This document shows, piece by piece, positions 6,889 to 14,172 of a DNA stretch of 14,645 nucleotides (the first letter of the stretch is position 1; each line of letters begins with the position of its first letter). Made by a program: the position numbers and the translations under genes. The DNA comes from Syntrophaceae bacterium (GTDB taxonomy: Bacteria; Desulfobacterota; SM23-61): NCBI GenBank assembly GCA_003154025.1, contig PMCE01000446.1:1887-16531 (forward strand), given 5' to 3'. The notes under the pieces were generated by a model that searched no databases, was not told the origin of the DNA, and was given only the letters and a program-made list of their open reading frames with translations.

Positions 6889-8865
6889 TTAGAGGTTTGC
6901 CGCCAGCGTTTCGATGGCCGAAAAGACCTGCTGGTCCGTGCATCCCTTCAGGCTGATCGCGCCCGGGCGGCAGGAGGCCACGCAGGCCCCGCAGCCGTGG
7001 CAGATCCCCTCGATGACCCGCATCTGCTTGGTCATCTTGCCCCCTAGCCCCTTGACCTCTTCCTCGATGACCGCGCTGAAAGGGCAGATATCCTGACAGG
7101 TCTTGCAGAGCGAGCAGAGACGGGGGTTGATCTGGGCGGTCATGGGGTCGGAGATCAGCTCCACGTTGGCGAAGAGAGCGCATACTTTCACCGAAGCCCC
7201 GCTGGCCGAAGCGACGGAGTCGGGGATGTCTTTGGGGGCCTGGCAGGCCCCGGTGAGATAGATACCCGAAGTCACGTTCTCCACCGGCGCCAGCTTAGGG
7301 TGCATTTCGGTGAAGAATTGGTTTTGGTCGTAAGGGATTCCCAGCATATGGGCCACTTTGACCGCGTCCTCCCGGGCCACCAGAGCGGTGGCCAGGACGA
7401 CCAAGTCCGCTTCGATCTCCACCTGGCTGCGGGAAAGGGTATCGGCGCCGCGAACGACGAGCTTGCCGTTCTTGTCGAAAATCCGGGACACCCGCCCGCG
7501 CAGGTACATCGCGCCATACTGTTCGATGGCCCGGCGGACGAACTCTTCATAATTCTTCCCCGCCGCCCGGATGTCGATGTAGAAGATGTAGACCTTGGCG
7601 TCGGGGATGTGCTCCTTGGTCAGGATGGCGTGCTTCGCCGTGTACATGCAGCACATCTTCGAGCAGTAAGGACGTCCCAGGTTTTCATCCCTCGATCCCA
7701 CGCACTGGATAAACACGATGGTCTTGGGTTCTTTTCCGTCCGAGGGGCGCTTCAGGTGGCCTTCGGTCGGGCCGGAGGAGTTGATCATCCGTTCGAATTG
7801 GAGGCCGTTGATCACGTCGGGATAGCGCCCGCCGCCGTATTCGCTGTAATCATCGGGGTCGGAGAGGTCGAAGCCCGTGGCCGCCACGATGGCCCCCACT
7901 TTTTCGGTGAGGATTTCATCCTCTTGATCATAGTTGATAGCCTCGGCCGGGCAGACTTTCTGGCAGAGTTTGCATTTCCCCTGGGTGAAGTAGCGGCAAT
8001 GCTCCCGGTCGATGACCGGGACGTTGGGCACGGCCTGGGGGAAGGGAATGTAGATGGCCTTGCGTTTGGCCAGGCCCAGGTCGAACTCGCTTTCCACCCG
8101 GGAAGGGCATTTGGAGATGCACTCTCCGCACCCCGTGCACTTGGACATATCGACCGAACGGGCCCGCCGGCGGATCCGGACGGTGAAATTCCCCACGTAT
8201 CCCTCGACACTCTCCACCTCCGAATGGGTCAGGATCTTGATGTTGGAGTTGCTCCGCACATCCACCATCTTGGGGGTCAGGATGCAGGCGGCGCAGTCCA
8301 GGGTGGGGAAGGTCTTGTCGAACTGGGCCATGCGCCCCCCGATGGAGGGAGACCGCTCCACCAGGATGACGGGATGGCCGACGAGGGCAATGTCCAGGGC
8401 GGCCTGCATCCCCGAGATCCCCCCGCCGATGACCAGGGCCTTCCTTTCGATGGGGAGCCGTTTGGGGTAGAGGGGTTCATCCATCCTGGCCCGGGCCACG
8501 GACATGCGGATCACCTCGATGGCTTTGGCCGTGGCCTCGGCCTTGTCCTTGTGGACCCAGGAGCACTGCTCGCGGATGTTGGCCATTTCCATGAGATAGG
8601 GATTCATCCCCTCTTCTTTCACCGTATTCTGAAAGGTCCGCTCATGGAGGAGGGGAGAGCAAGAGGCGACCACCACCCGGTCGAGGTTGTACAGGCGGAT
8701 GTACTCCTTGATGATGTTCTGGCCCGGGTCGGAGCACATGTACTTGTAGTCCCGGGAGATGACGACCCCCTTCTCGCCGGCCAGCTCTTCGGCCACGTAC
8801 TTCACATCCACCGTCCCGGCGATATTCGTCCCGCAGTGACAGACAAAGACTCCGACTCGCGCCAT
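6889..8865 (-). CDS. hdrA: HdrA: FAD-containing electron-bifurcating heterodisulfide reductase subunit
   Basis: 658 residues, the full length of HdrA. The N-terminal domain carries cysteines 9, 11, 44, 69 and 101 (VCHCGTNIAG, SCSPLLHERTF, REQCSWVH). The FAD-binding fold begins with VIGGGISGMQAALD (145-158). An inserted ferredoxin domain has Cys243, 246, 249, 253 and Cys290, 298, 301, 305. CSKMCC (401-406) is the conserved HdrA cysteine group in the thioredoxin-reductase-like part. A C-terminal dicluster ferredoxin has Cys584, 587, 590, 594 and Cys622, 625, 628, 632. It is the presumed flavin bifurcation site, receiving electrons from FlxD and splitting them between HdrBC and ferredoxin. Cysteine, not selenocysteine, is used throughout. 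AGGGGA lies eight bases before the ATG, and hdrB ends 28 bp upstream. Confidence 0.97.
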   Translation of the reverse strand: MARVGVFVCHCGTNIAGTVDVKYVAEELAGEKGVVISRDYKYMCSDPGQNIIKEYIRLYNLDRVVVASCSPLLHERTFQNTVKEEGMNPYLMEMANIREQCSWVHKDKAEATAKAIEVIRMSVARARMDEPLYPKRLPIERKALVIGGGISGMQAALDIALVGHPVILVERSPSIGGRMAQFDKTFPTLDCAACILTPKMVDVRSNSNIKILTHSEVESVEGYVGNFTVRIRRRARSVDMSKCTGCGECISKCPSRVESEFDLGLAKRKAIYIPFPQAVPNVPVIDREHCRYFTQGKCKLCQKVCPAEAINYDQEDEILTEKVGAIVAATGFDLSDPDDYSEYGGGRYPDVINGLQFERMINSSGPTEGHLKRPSDGKEPKTIVFIQCVGSRDENLGRPYCSKMCCMYTAKHAILTKEHIPDAKVYIFYIDIRAAGKNYEEFVRRAIEQYGAMYLRGRVSRIFDKNGKLVVRGADTLSRSQVEIEADLVVLATALVAREDAVKVAHMLGIPYDQNQFFTEMHPKLAPVENVTSGIYLTGACQAPKDIPDSVASASGASVKVCALFANVELISDPMTAQINPRLCSLCKTCQDICPFSAVIEEEVKGLGGKMTKQMRVIEGICHGCGACVASCRPGAISLKGCTDQQVFSAIETLAANL

Positions 8866-8893
8866 CGTTTATTCCCCTAAAACATTAATGAGT

Positions 8894-9766
8894 CTATGGC
8901 CGTAGGTTTTTGCTCTCCAGCAACGGGAACGGGTCCACGTTGAGTTTCTTCAAACCCAAAGCCTCCTCCCCCAGCCCCAGGCAAAGCCCCAGGAGCTGGG
9001 TGAAGTAGAAGACGGGGATCCGGAAGCGGACTCCGAATTTTTTTTCCACCTCGTCCTGCCGGAAATCCAGGTTGAACTGGCAGAGAGGGCAATCCACCAC
9101 CACCGCCTCGGCGCCCAGGCCTTTGGCCATGTCCAGAAGGTCCTGGGTCAGTTTCAGGACGACGTCTTTCTTGGAGACGGAGAAGGAGCCTCCGCAGCAT
9201 TCGGTCTTGAAAGGCCACTCGACAGGCTCTCCTCCCAGAGTCCGGATCAACCGGTCCAGATAAGCAGGGTAGACCGGGTCATCGAAGGCCACGATCTTCT
9301 GGGGACGGGCCGAAAGGCAGCCGTAGTAGCAGACCACCTTCATGCCCTTCAGGTTCTTCTCCAGGAGTTTCCCTATGGCCTCCAGTCCGTACTCGTTCAC
9401 CACCACGTCGGAGATGTGGCGGACCCGGGCCGTGGCCTGAAAATCCACCCGCAGGATCTCTTGTACTTTTTTCTTCAGGTCCGGGTTCTCCCGAACCTTG
9501 TGGGCCGCAGTCCGCAGCCGGTTGTAGCAGGCGGCGCAGGGGCCCAGCACTTCCATGCCCATCTTTTCCGCTTTGGCCAGGTCTTTGGCCGGCAGGACGA
9601 TGGGGAGCAGGAGGTCGGTAGCATGCGCCGCCGATGCCCCGCAGCAGGTCCAGTCGTCGATTTCGGCCAGCTCGATGGACAGCTTCCGGAAGACCGAGTC
9701 GATGGACTGCTGATAATCGGAAGCCGTGGAGTGGAGGGAACAGCCCGGGTAGTAGGCGAACCTCAT
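8894..9766 (-). CDS. hdrB: HdrB: CCG-domain catalytic subunit
   Basis: 290 residues with two complete CCG domains, the signature of HdrB. The first has Cys9, Cys41-Cys42, Cys77 and Cys80 (C-X31-CC-X34-CxxC). The second has Cys150, Cys190-Cys191, Cys226 and Cys229 (C-X39-CC-X34-CxxC). In structurally known HdrB each domain binds a non-cubane [4Fe-4S] cluster and together they reduce a disulfide. In methanogens that is CoM-S-S-CoB; in bacteria the acceptor is not established, with DsrC trisulfide as one proposal. The protein is soluble and lacks the membrane anchor of HdrE-type enzymes. The start overlaps the hdrC stop (ATGA), so translation is coupled to hdrC. No cysteine of the two motifs is missing, so the protein should be active. 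Confidence 0.96.
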   Translation of the reverse strand: MRFAYYPGCSLHSTASDYQQSIDSVFRKLSIELAEIDDWTCCGASAAHATDLLLPIVLPAKDLAKAEKMGMEVLGPCAACYNRLRTAAHKVRENPDLKKKVQEILRVDFQATARVRHISDVVVNEYGLEAIGKLLEKNLKGMKVVCYYGCLSARPQKIVAFDDPVYPAYLDRLIRTLGGEPVEWPFKTECCGGSFSVSKKDVVLKLTQDLLDMAKGLGAEAVVVDCPLCQFNLDFRQDEVEKKFGVRFRIPVFYFTQLLGLCLGLGEEALGLKKLNVDPFPLLESKNLRP

Positions 9767-10326
9767 TCTTTCTCCCCTTGAAGAGCCTGGGCTTGTCGAA
9801 AGATCTCCTGGAACTCCGCCTGGTTCTTGACCCGCGGAGAAGTCATTTTCAATTTCCCCTTGGAGAAGAGCTTCCGCCCCACCCGCCAGTCCCGCAGGGG
9901 ATTCAGGGTCAGAAGGTTATACTTGCCCATGAGGTAGAGGTCGTTCACCCGTCCGAAACGCCGCACCGCTTCGAGAAAGAGCCGGTGAAAGAGAGTGATC
10001 TCTTTCTCGGCTTGGGTTTGATCCTGTCGGGAAGCAAGGATTCGCAGGGCGTCCATGAGGGCGGCCACCTCGATGTTCTTGGGGCAGCGGGAGGTGCAGG
10101 TTTCACACGAAGCGCAGAGCCAGATGGTGTGGGAGGAGAGGACTTCTTCCTGCCGCCCCAACTGGACGAGACGGACGACTTCATGAGGAGGGAGGTCCAT
10201 GGCATAGGCTACGGGGCAACCGGCCGTGCATTTGCCGCACTGGTAACACCGGTCCACGTTCTGCCCGATCATTTCGCCTACCCGGAGGGCGAAGGACCGG
10301 GACGAGTCATCCAAAATCATTTTCAT
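9763..10326 (-). CDS. hdrC: HdrC: 4Fe-4S ferredoxin-like subunit
   Basis: 187 residues with two classical [4Fe-4S] motifs: Cys27, 30, 33 and 37 (CYQCGKCTAGCP) and Cys71, 74, 77 and 81 (CASCETCTSRCP). A mostly helical C-terminal part follows (about 105-187), including FHRLFLEAVRRFGRVNDLYLM, which is characteristic of HdrC. HdrC carries electrons from HdrA to HdrB. It is the first gene of the operon. GGGGAG lies six bases before the ATG at 10326; a second ATG two codons later is less well placed. A weak promoter candidate lies about 40-65 bp upstream, and a terminator separates the gene from the sensor kinase further upstream. The length is normal for the family. Confidence 0.95.
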   Translation of the reverse strand: MKMILDDSSRSFALRVGEMIGQNVDRCYQCGKCTAGCPVAYAMDLPPHEVVRLVQLGRQEEVLSSHTIWLCASCETCTSRCPKNIEVAALMDALRILASRQDQTQAEKEITLFHRLFLEAVRRFGRVNDLYLMGKYNLLTLNPLRDWRVGRKLFSKGKLKMTSPRVKNQAEFQEIFRQAQALQGEKE

Positions 10327-10362
10327 CGGTGTCTCCCCTGAGACTGGCAGGAATCCTGAGCT

Positions 10363-10392
10363 ATTTTATCGGGATTAGATTTCCTTTTTCTA
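10363..10392 (-). promoter_or_regulatory. weak promoter candidate of the hdrCBA-flxDCBA operon
   Basis: On the minus strand TAGAAA (10392-10387) is followed after 18 bp by TAAAAT (10368-10363). The boxes match four and five of six consensus positions. Transcription would begin near 10356, about 30 nt before hdrC. Two direct CTCAGG hexamers (10360-10355 and 10342-10337) flank the expected start point and could be an operator, but a six-base repeat is weak evidence. No Rex-like inverted repeat or sigma54 site was found in this gap. Confidence 0.35.
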
Positions 10393-10405
10393 TGATTCAC
10401 CTCAT

Positions 10406-10478
10406 AAAAACAGTGAGGGGTGAGGAGTGAGGGGTGAGGGGTAAAAAAGGCTTTCTCCTCACTCCTCACTTCTCACTG
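10406..10478 (-). terminator. intrinsic terminator between the sensor kinase and hdrC, made of 7-bp repeats
   Basis: Arms 10457-10478 and 10411-10432 pair over 22 bp; the only two departures are G-U pairs in RNA. On the minus strand the hairpin is followed at once by TTTTT (10410-10406). The loop is 24 nt. The low-coordinate arm and loop contain four GTGAGGG/GTGAGGA units in tandem (10413-10440), and the other arm has three TCCTCAC/TTCTCAC units (10456-10476). It begins a few bases after the kinase stop codon and would separate kinase transcription from the Flx-Hdr operon. Confidence 0.75.
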
Positions 10479-10482
10479 TCGT

Positions 10483-12381
10483 TCACTTTTCTTTGGGGAG
10501 GGTCACCTCGATTTTTGTCCCCTCGTTGATTCTACTCTCCACTTCGATCTTGCCCCGGTAGCGGTCTACGATATGCTTGACCAGGGACAGACCCAGGCCG
10601 GTCCCTTCCTTCCCCATCTCCTTGGCATTCTTGGCTCGGTAGAATTCCTCGAAGATGCGGGGCAGGGCATCGGGAGGAATCCCGATGCCGGTGTCGGATA
10701 CGGTGAGGTGAATCCCTTTCTCGTTCGAGCCCAGGACCAGATGGACCTTGCCTGCCGGGGGGGTGTACTTCACCGCGTTTTCCAGCAGGTTTCCCAGTAG
10801 GCGTTCCAGGTCCTCTTCGTTGGCCTTGAAGGTGATCAGCGTTTCCGGGACGTTCACCCGGAGTCCGATCTTCTTCTCCTCCACTTCCGGTTGGACCGCG
10901 TCCACGACCCGGTTGACCACCCCATTCAGGATGACCTCGGTCTTCTTCGTCTCCGGCAGCTCTCCTTTGAGAGCGCCCAGGGCGAGGAGGTCCCGGATCA
11001 AGCTGAGGAGGGCAACCAGCCTCCGTTCCGCCCGTTCGATCAAATCTTTCTGTTTCTGGAAGATCTCCCCGGCGTACCCTTCCAGAAGGACCCGCAGGAT
11101 GGACTGGATGGCCGCCACGGGCGCCTTGAGCTCGTGGGCCACGGTGAAGACGAAGTCGGATTTAGCCTGCTCCAACTCCTCCAGGCGCTGATAGGTGCGG
11201 GCGTTTTCAATGGCCACGGCTGCCTGGGCGGCCAGGGTGGAGAGGAAATCGATTTCTTCGTCGCTGAAACGATGGATTTCTCCCGTGTAGAGGCGGAGAA
11301 CCCCGAGGGATTTTTCGCGCACACTCAGGGGAACGCACAGGACCGACCGGATTCCCTCCTTGACCGCCTCTTCGGGATACTGAAATCCCGGGTCTTTGGC
11401 GACATCGAGGACCGCCACAGGTTTGCCCCGCAAAGCCCCGCGATCCACCAGCGATCTCTCCAGGTCCACGGGCCCCTTGGACAGGTATTCCTCACTCAGC
11501 CCATAGGCGGCCCCGATGCGGAGCTGTTGTTTTTCCTCGTCCACCAGGCGGATGGAGCAGGCTTTGGCCTTCATGGCCTTGGTGGCCAGATGGACGATGG
11601 TGTTGAGGACTTCGGTCAAGTTGAGGCTGGAGTTGACCGCTTTGGCGATGTCGTAAAGGGATTGGGTCTGGTTGTAGGCATTCTCCAGTCTCTGCTTCAG
11701 TTGGACCAGCTGCCGGGTCCGGGACCAGAGGCGGCCGGTGATGGACGTGGCCAGGTAGATGGAGACGTAGATGGCGCTGGCGAAGAAGAAGAAAACCCCC
11801 ATCATGAAAAAGGGCTGGTTGAAATGCGGCTGGAGGAATCCGGGAATGGCCACGTGAGGAAGGGTGCCGTAGAACTCGAGGAAGGCCATGGTTCCAACCA
11901 GGAGGACGCCGATGGTGGCTTGGAGGTAACAGATCCGGGGAGGAAGGAGAATGCTGGCGATGATGGCGTGAAAGATGAAGTAGAAGATAACCGGGCTTTC
12001 GATTCCCCCGGAATAGTGGACCAGGAGCGTCAGGGCCAGCCAGTCCATGAAAAACTGGACGCCGGCAAAACGGCTGAAACGGTCGATTCCCGCCGCAGGG
12101 TCTTTCCGCAGGGACTTCAGCCGGAGGTAGAAAATCAGATTGTAGACGGCGATGGCGGACCCGACGAGGAACAACTCCTCCTGGCGGATGAGGAGGCCGA
12201 GGAAGGAGCGGATGACCCAGGTGGTGATCACTACGCCCGAGGCGGCATACCACCTCAAGCGGATGAACCAGGATACCCGCTCGATGAGCTCCTCTTCAAC
12301 CGGCAGGCGGAAGGGAACACCTCCCCCTCTCTGTTGGGGTCCTTCCAATTGATTCTCCGTCAGATAGGCTGGGTTTGGCAA
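10483..12381 (-). CDS. membrane-bound GAF-domain sensor histidine kinase
   Basis: 632 residues. About six hydrophobic segments (between residues 44 and 212) form a membrane input region. A GAF domain follows (about 253-395), then a HisKA domain with phospho-acceptor His416 in FTVAHELKAPVAAIQ, and an HATPase_c domain: N box NLLENAVKYTP (531-541), G1 box DTGIGIP (563-569) and G2 box GTGLGL (593-598). The ligand sensed by the membrane or GAF part cannot be told from sequence. No response regulator is encoded in the window, so it is an orphan kinase here. The longest frame starts with TTG at 12381, which has no ribosome binding site; a TTG at 12348 has GGAG six bases upstream and is a good alternative start that costs 11 residues. 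A strong promoter lies just upstream and a terminator just downstream, so it is a single-gene unit next to the Flx-Hdr operon. Confidence 0.93.
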   Translation of the reverse strand: MPNPAYLTENQLEGPQQRGGGVPFRLPVEEELIERVSWFIRLRWYAASGVVITTWVIRSFLGLLIRQEELFLVGSAIAVYNLIFYLRLKSLRKDPAAGIDRFSRFAGVQFFMDWLALTLLVHYSGGIESPVIFYFIFHAIIASILLPPRICYLQATIGVLLVGTMAFLEFYGTLPHVAIPGFLQPHFNQPFFMMGVFFFFASAIYVSIYLATSITGRLWSRTRQLVQLKQRLENAYNQTQSLYDIAKAVNSSLNLTEVLNTIVHLATKAMKAKACSIRLVDEEKQQLRIGAAYGLSEEYLSKGPVDLERSLVDRGALRGKPVAVLDVAKDPGFQYPEEAVKEGIRSVLCVPLSVREKSLGVLRLYTGEIHRFSDEEIDFLSTLAAQAAVAIENARTYQRLEELEQAKSDFVFTVAHELKAPVAAIQSILRVLLEGYAGEIFQKQKDLIERAERRLVALLSLIRDLLALGALKGELPETKKTEVILNGVVNRVVDAVQPEVEEKKIGLRVNVPETLITFKANEEDLERLLGNLLENAVKYTPPAGKVHLVLGSNEKGIHLTVSDTGIGIPPDALPRIFEEFYRAKNAKEMGKEGTGLGLSLVKHIVDRYRGKIEVESRINEGTKIEVTLPKEK

Positions 12382-12407
12382 CGAAACGAGCGAAATGATT
12401 GGGAAGT

Positions 12408-12437
12408 ATTATCATTCCGGGGAAGAACGAATGTCAA
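12408..12437 (-). promoter_or_regulatory. sigma70-type promoter of the sensor kinase
   Basis: On the minus strand a perfect TTGACA (12437-12432) is followed after 18 bp by GATAAT (12413-12408), five of six matches. The start point would be near 12401, about 20 nt before the first possible TTG start and about 53 nt before the alternative at 12348. The insertion sequence ends only 14 bp upstream of the -35 box, so the promoter core was spared while anything further upstream was displaced. Confidence 0.65.
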
Positions 12438-12451
12438 TAAGATTTTGCTTA

Positions 12452-12479
12452 AGTGTGTTACCCAAGGGATTATGTCCCC
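12452..12479. repeat. terminal inverted repeat, left end of the insertion sequence
   Basis: Partner of 13861-13888. Outer AGTGTGTTA and inner ATGTCCCC are identical to the reverse complement of the right end, and the spacing between them is the same. Confidence 0.7.
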
Positions 12480-12585
12480 TTTGGTTTGGTAGGTAGTTGG
12501 CATTCATAAAGGAAAGGTGGCTGTTCCGACGAGTCTTGGACGGACCCATTTTCGCAGCCGCCGCTTTGATTTATCATACAAATGG

Positions 12586-13839
12586 TTAGTCATAAATGGG
12601 TTGAGCGGAAGCTTGATAGACCCAGTTATGAGATTGAGTTTCTGTAGAGATAGCAGGTGATCGATTTTTGCGCAGAGCACGGATGGGCTCCTGGAGGGTC
12701 GTGGAAGGATGTTTGGCAATGAGGCGGTCTTGATAATACACCTTCCAAGAGCCATTCAGGAGCTGCCTGACTTCTACGCGAGCTTTCGCATAGGATCGGC
12801 CCAAAGGTCCGGGGGAATATCCAGCAGCAGGTCTCCCAGGCGTACGGTATTATCCAGTCCCACTTTGGTGGGGTAGCGGAAACTGATGGCCCGGTCTACC
12901 TCGAACGTTTTGGGTACGGAGCGCCAAGCTTTCTCGGACTGGCAGGGGGCGATCGCAAAACGGTGGCTAAATCGCCGTATAAAGGCTGGCAGGAGGTCAT
13001 TGCCCTGCTGAAGGGAGGTAACCCTTGGCCAGACCCAGTTCGGCCCCCAGAAGGTCCTGGAGGGTTCCAAAGAGCCTCTCGATCCGCCCTTTGGCCTGGG
13101 GCGATAGAGCAAAGATCGGCTGGATCCCCAATGTCCTGAGCGCCTGTCCCACCTGGGTTGGCTCTTTTCGACCGGCCAACTCTTCCTCCAAGGTCCAGTG
13201 GTCATCATTGTGCTTGAGGGATCCATGGCGATCCTGGTAGATGGAGATGGGAATCCCATATCGGGTTACGATCTGCCGCAGTACCCAGAGATAGCCTTCA
13301 GTCCCTTCGAAGACAAAAAAGCGCGCCGCAAGGATGGCCCCCGTTGCGTCTTCGATGGCCGCCATCAAACAGCAGGGAGGAAGATTCTGCCCGAACCAGG
13401 GGTGGGGGCTGACGTCCCAAAGGACCATCCAGCCCTCCTGGGATTTGCGTTCCCGACGCTTCCGATGTTTCTTGCCCCTCCGGTTCCGCTTCGGCCCCAT
13501 CCCTGCCGCCCGCCGGATCTTCCGCACCGTCTCCCGACTTACCTCGATCCCTTCCTCTTCGGCCAACTTCTCGGTAAAATGCTGACCATTAAACTCCCCG
13601 TACACCTTCTGGGATAACTTTAAGACCTTCGCTTTAATCCCCTCCTTCATCCGATGGTTCGACGGATTTCCCGTATTCCCGTGGATTAGCCCTTTCCCTC
13701 CTTTCTCTTGAACCCTCTTTCGAACCCGTTTGGCCTGCCAGTAAGACATTCCAATCTTTTCCGCTCCCTCCTTCAGCGTTATCTTCCCGGCCTCAACCAA
13801 ACCCATCACCTCTAGCCTCTGTAACTGCCTCTGACTCAT
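12586..13839 (-). pseudogene. DDE transposase with two frameshifts (ISNCY-like)
   Basis: The first frame (13839 to about 13000) starts MSQRQLQRLEVMGLVEAG and continues with a helix-turn-helix region, then an integrase-type DDE core: Asp in LWDVSPHPWFG, Asp in IYQDRHGS and Glu in GRIERLFGT. The frame stops at 12997 just after KGYLPSAGQ, while homologous-looking sequence continues one base out of phase as NDLLPAFIRRFSHRF to about 12790. It then changes phase again to GRSYAKARVEVRQLLNGSWK, ending at 12586. Restoring both frames gives about 410 residues, normal for this group. Both breaks are single-base changes; the second fits loss of one G in a CCCCCGG run near 12811. A start at 13860 is in frame but lies against the terminal repeat, so 13839 is preferred. 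As read, the gene cannot make a working transposase. Confidence 0.8.
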
Positions 13840-13860
13840 CAATATTTTTTCCCCTTCCAT

Positions 13861-13888
13861 GGGGACATTTCTATTTTGCTAACACACT
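13861..13888. repeat. terminal inverted repeat, right end of the insertion sequence
   Basis: Partner of 12452-12479; begins GGGGACAT immediately upstream of the transposase reading frame and ends TAACACACT at the outer edge. Confidence 0.7.
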
Positions 13889-13912
13889 CCTTGCGATTTG
13901 CCTTGCGATTTG
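13889..13912. repeat. tandem 12-bp duplication next to the insertion sequence
   Basis: Two exact copies of CCTTGCGATTTG lie head to tail directly against the right end of the insertion sequence. Nothing similar is on the left flank, so it is not a target-site duplication. The CCTTGCG half is the same word that is iterated in the hdrA-flxD spacer. Confidence 0.8.
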
Positions 13913-13915
13913 CAG

Positions 13916-13942
13916 TTGACAGGATTTTGGAATTATTATAAG
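13916..13942 (+). promoter_or_regulatory. plus-strand promoter candidate right of the insertion sequence
   Basis: A perfect TTGACA (13916-13921) and TATAAG (13937-13942, five of six) are separated by 15 bp, shorter than the preferred 16-18. It would drive transcription into the structured region ending at the terminator at 14173-14218. Confidence 0.4.
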
Positions 13943-14029
13943 TTCCGACCAGAAATAGAGTGAATCGATAAGCCGTCCTCTGGGTGACCGGGGGGCGGAA
14001 AGCCACTGGTCCAAGAAGAAACAAAGTTT

Positions 14030-14120
14030 CTTACCATTAGCCATCAGCCGCCGGCTTTTAGCTTAAGAATCGAAATCTTTCTTCCTCTCGGTTGATAGCT
14101 GAAGGTTGTTAGCTAATAGT
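14030..14120. repeat. iterated 7/14-bp AGC-word array
   Basis: AGC or GGC recurs at 7-bp spacing in the left part (AGCCATC, AGCCGCC, GGCTTTT, AGCTTAA). At 14092-14119 two 14-bp units follow head to tail, TTGATAGCTGAAGG and TTGTTAGCTAATAG. The left and right parts are partly complementary (ATTAGC with GCTAAT). Confidence 0.55.
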
Positions 14121-14172
14121 AATTTGCGGATGCAAATTTATGGATAGCCGGGCTGGCAAAAAAGATTTGGAT

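Larger units (their letters stand above)
12452..13888 (-). mobile_element. insertion sequence of about 1.44 kb (ISNCY-like), inactivated
   Basis: The element is bounded by 28-bp terminal inverted repeats at 12452-12479 and 13861-13888. They match over AGTGTGTTA at the outer end and ATGTCCCC at the inner end, with a poorly conserved middle of equal length (11 bases). A single degraded transposase gene fills most of the interior. I could not find a target-site duplication: the flanks (GCTTA on the left, CCTTG on the right) differ. It sits directly upstream of the sensor kinase promoter. Confidence 0.75.

Noticed and set aside
7300..8880. Long plus-strand open frame of 526 codons opposite hdrA
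   Set aside because: It is antisense to a complete, motif-rich HdrA; its composition (many His, Asp, Gly, Pro) reflects the complement of a G+C-rich gene and no domain is recognisable.
10411..10478. CRISPR-like repeats upstream of hdrC
   Set aside because: The units are 7 bp, contiguous and without spacers; no cas gene is present in the window.
10891..12492. Long plus-strand open frame of 533 codons opposite the sensor kinase
   Set aside because: Antisense shadow of a kinase with all catalytic boxes; Glu/Asp/Gly-rich with no fold or ribosome binding site, and it runs into the end of the insertion sequence.
12504..12755. 83-codon minus-strand frame at the left side of the insertion sequence
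   Set aside because: Overlaps the true transposase C-terminal frame (GSWKVYYQDRL) in a different phase and has no recognisable features.
12990..13010. Programmed frameshift as explanation for the two transposase frames
   Set aside because: No slippery A or T run at the junction, and a second, unrelated frame change occurs downstream; decay or sequence error is simpler.
13839..14024. 61-codon minus-strand frame overlapping the right end of the insertion sequence
   Set aside because: Spans the terminal inverted repeat and the duplicated 12-mer; no ribosome binding site or recognisable protein features.
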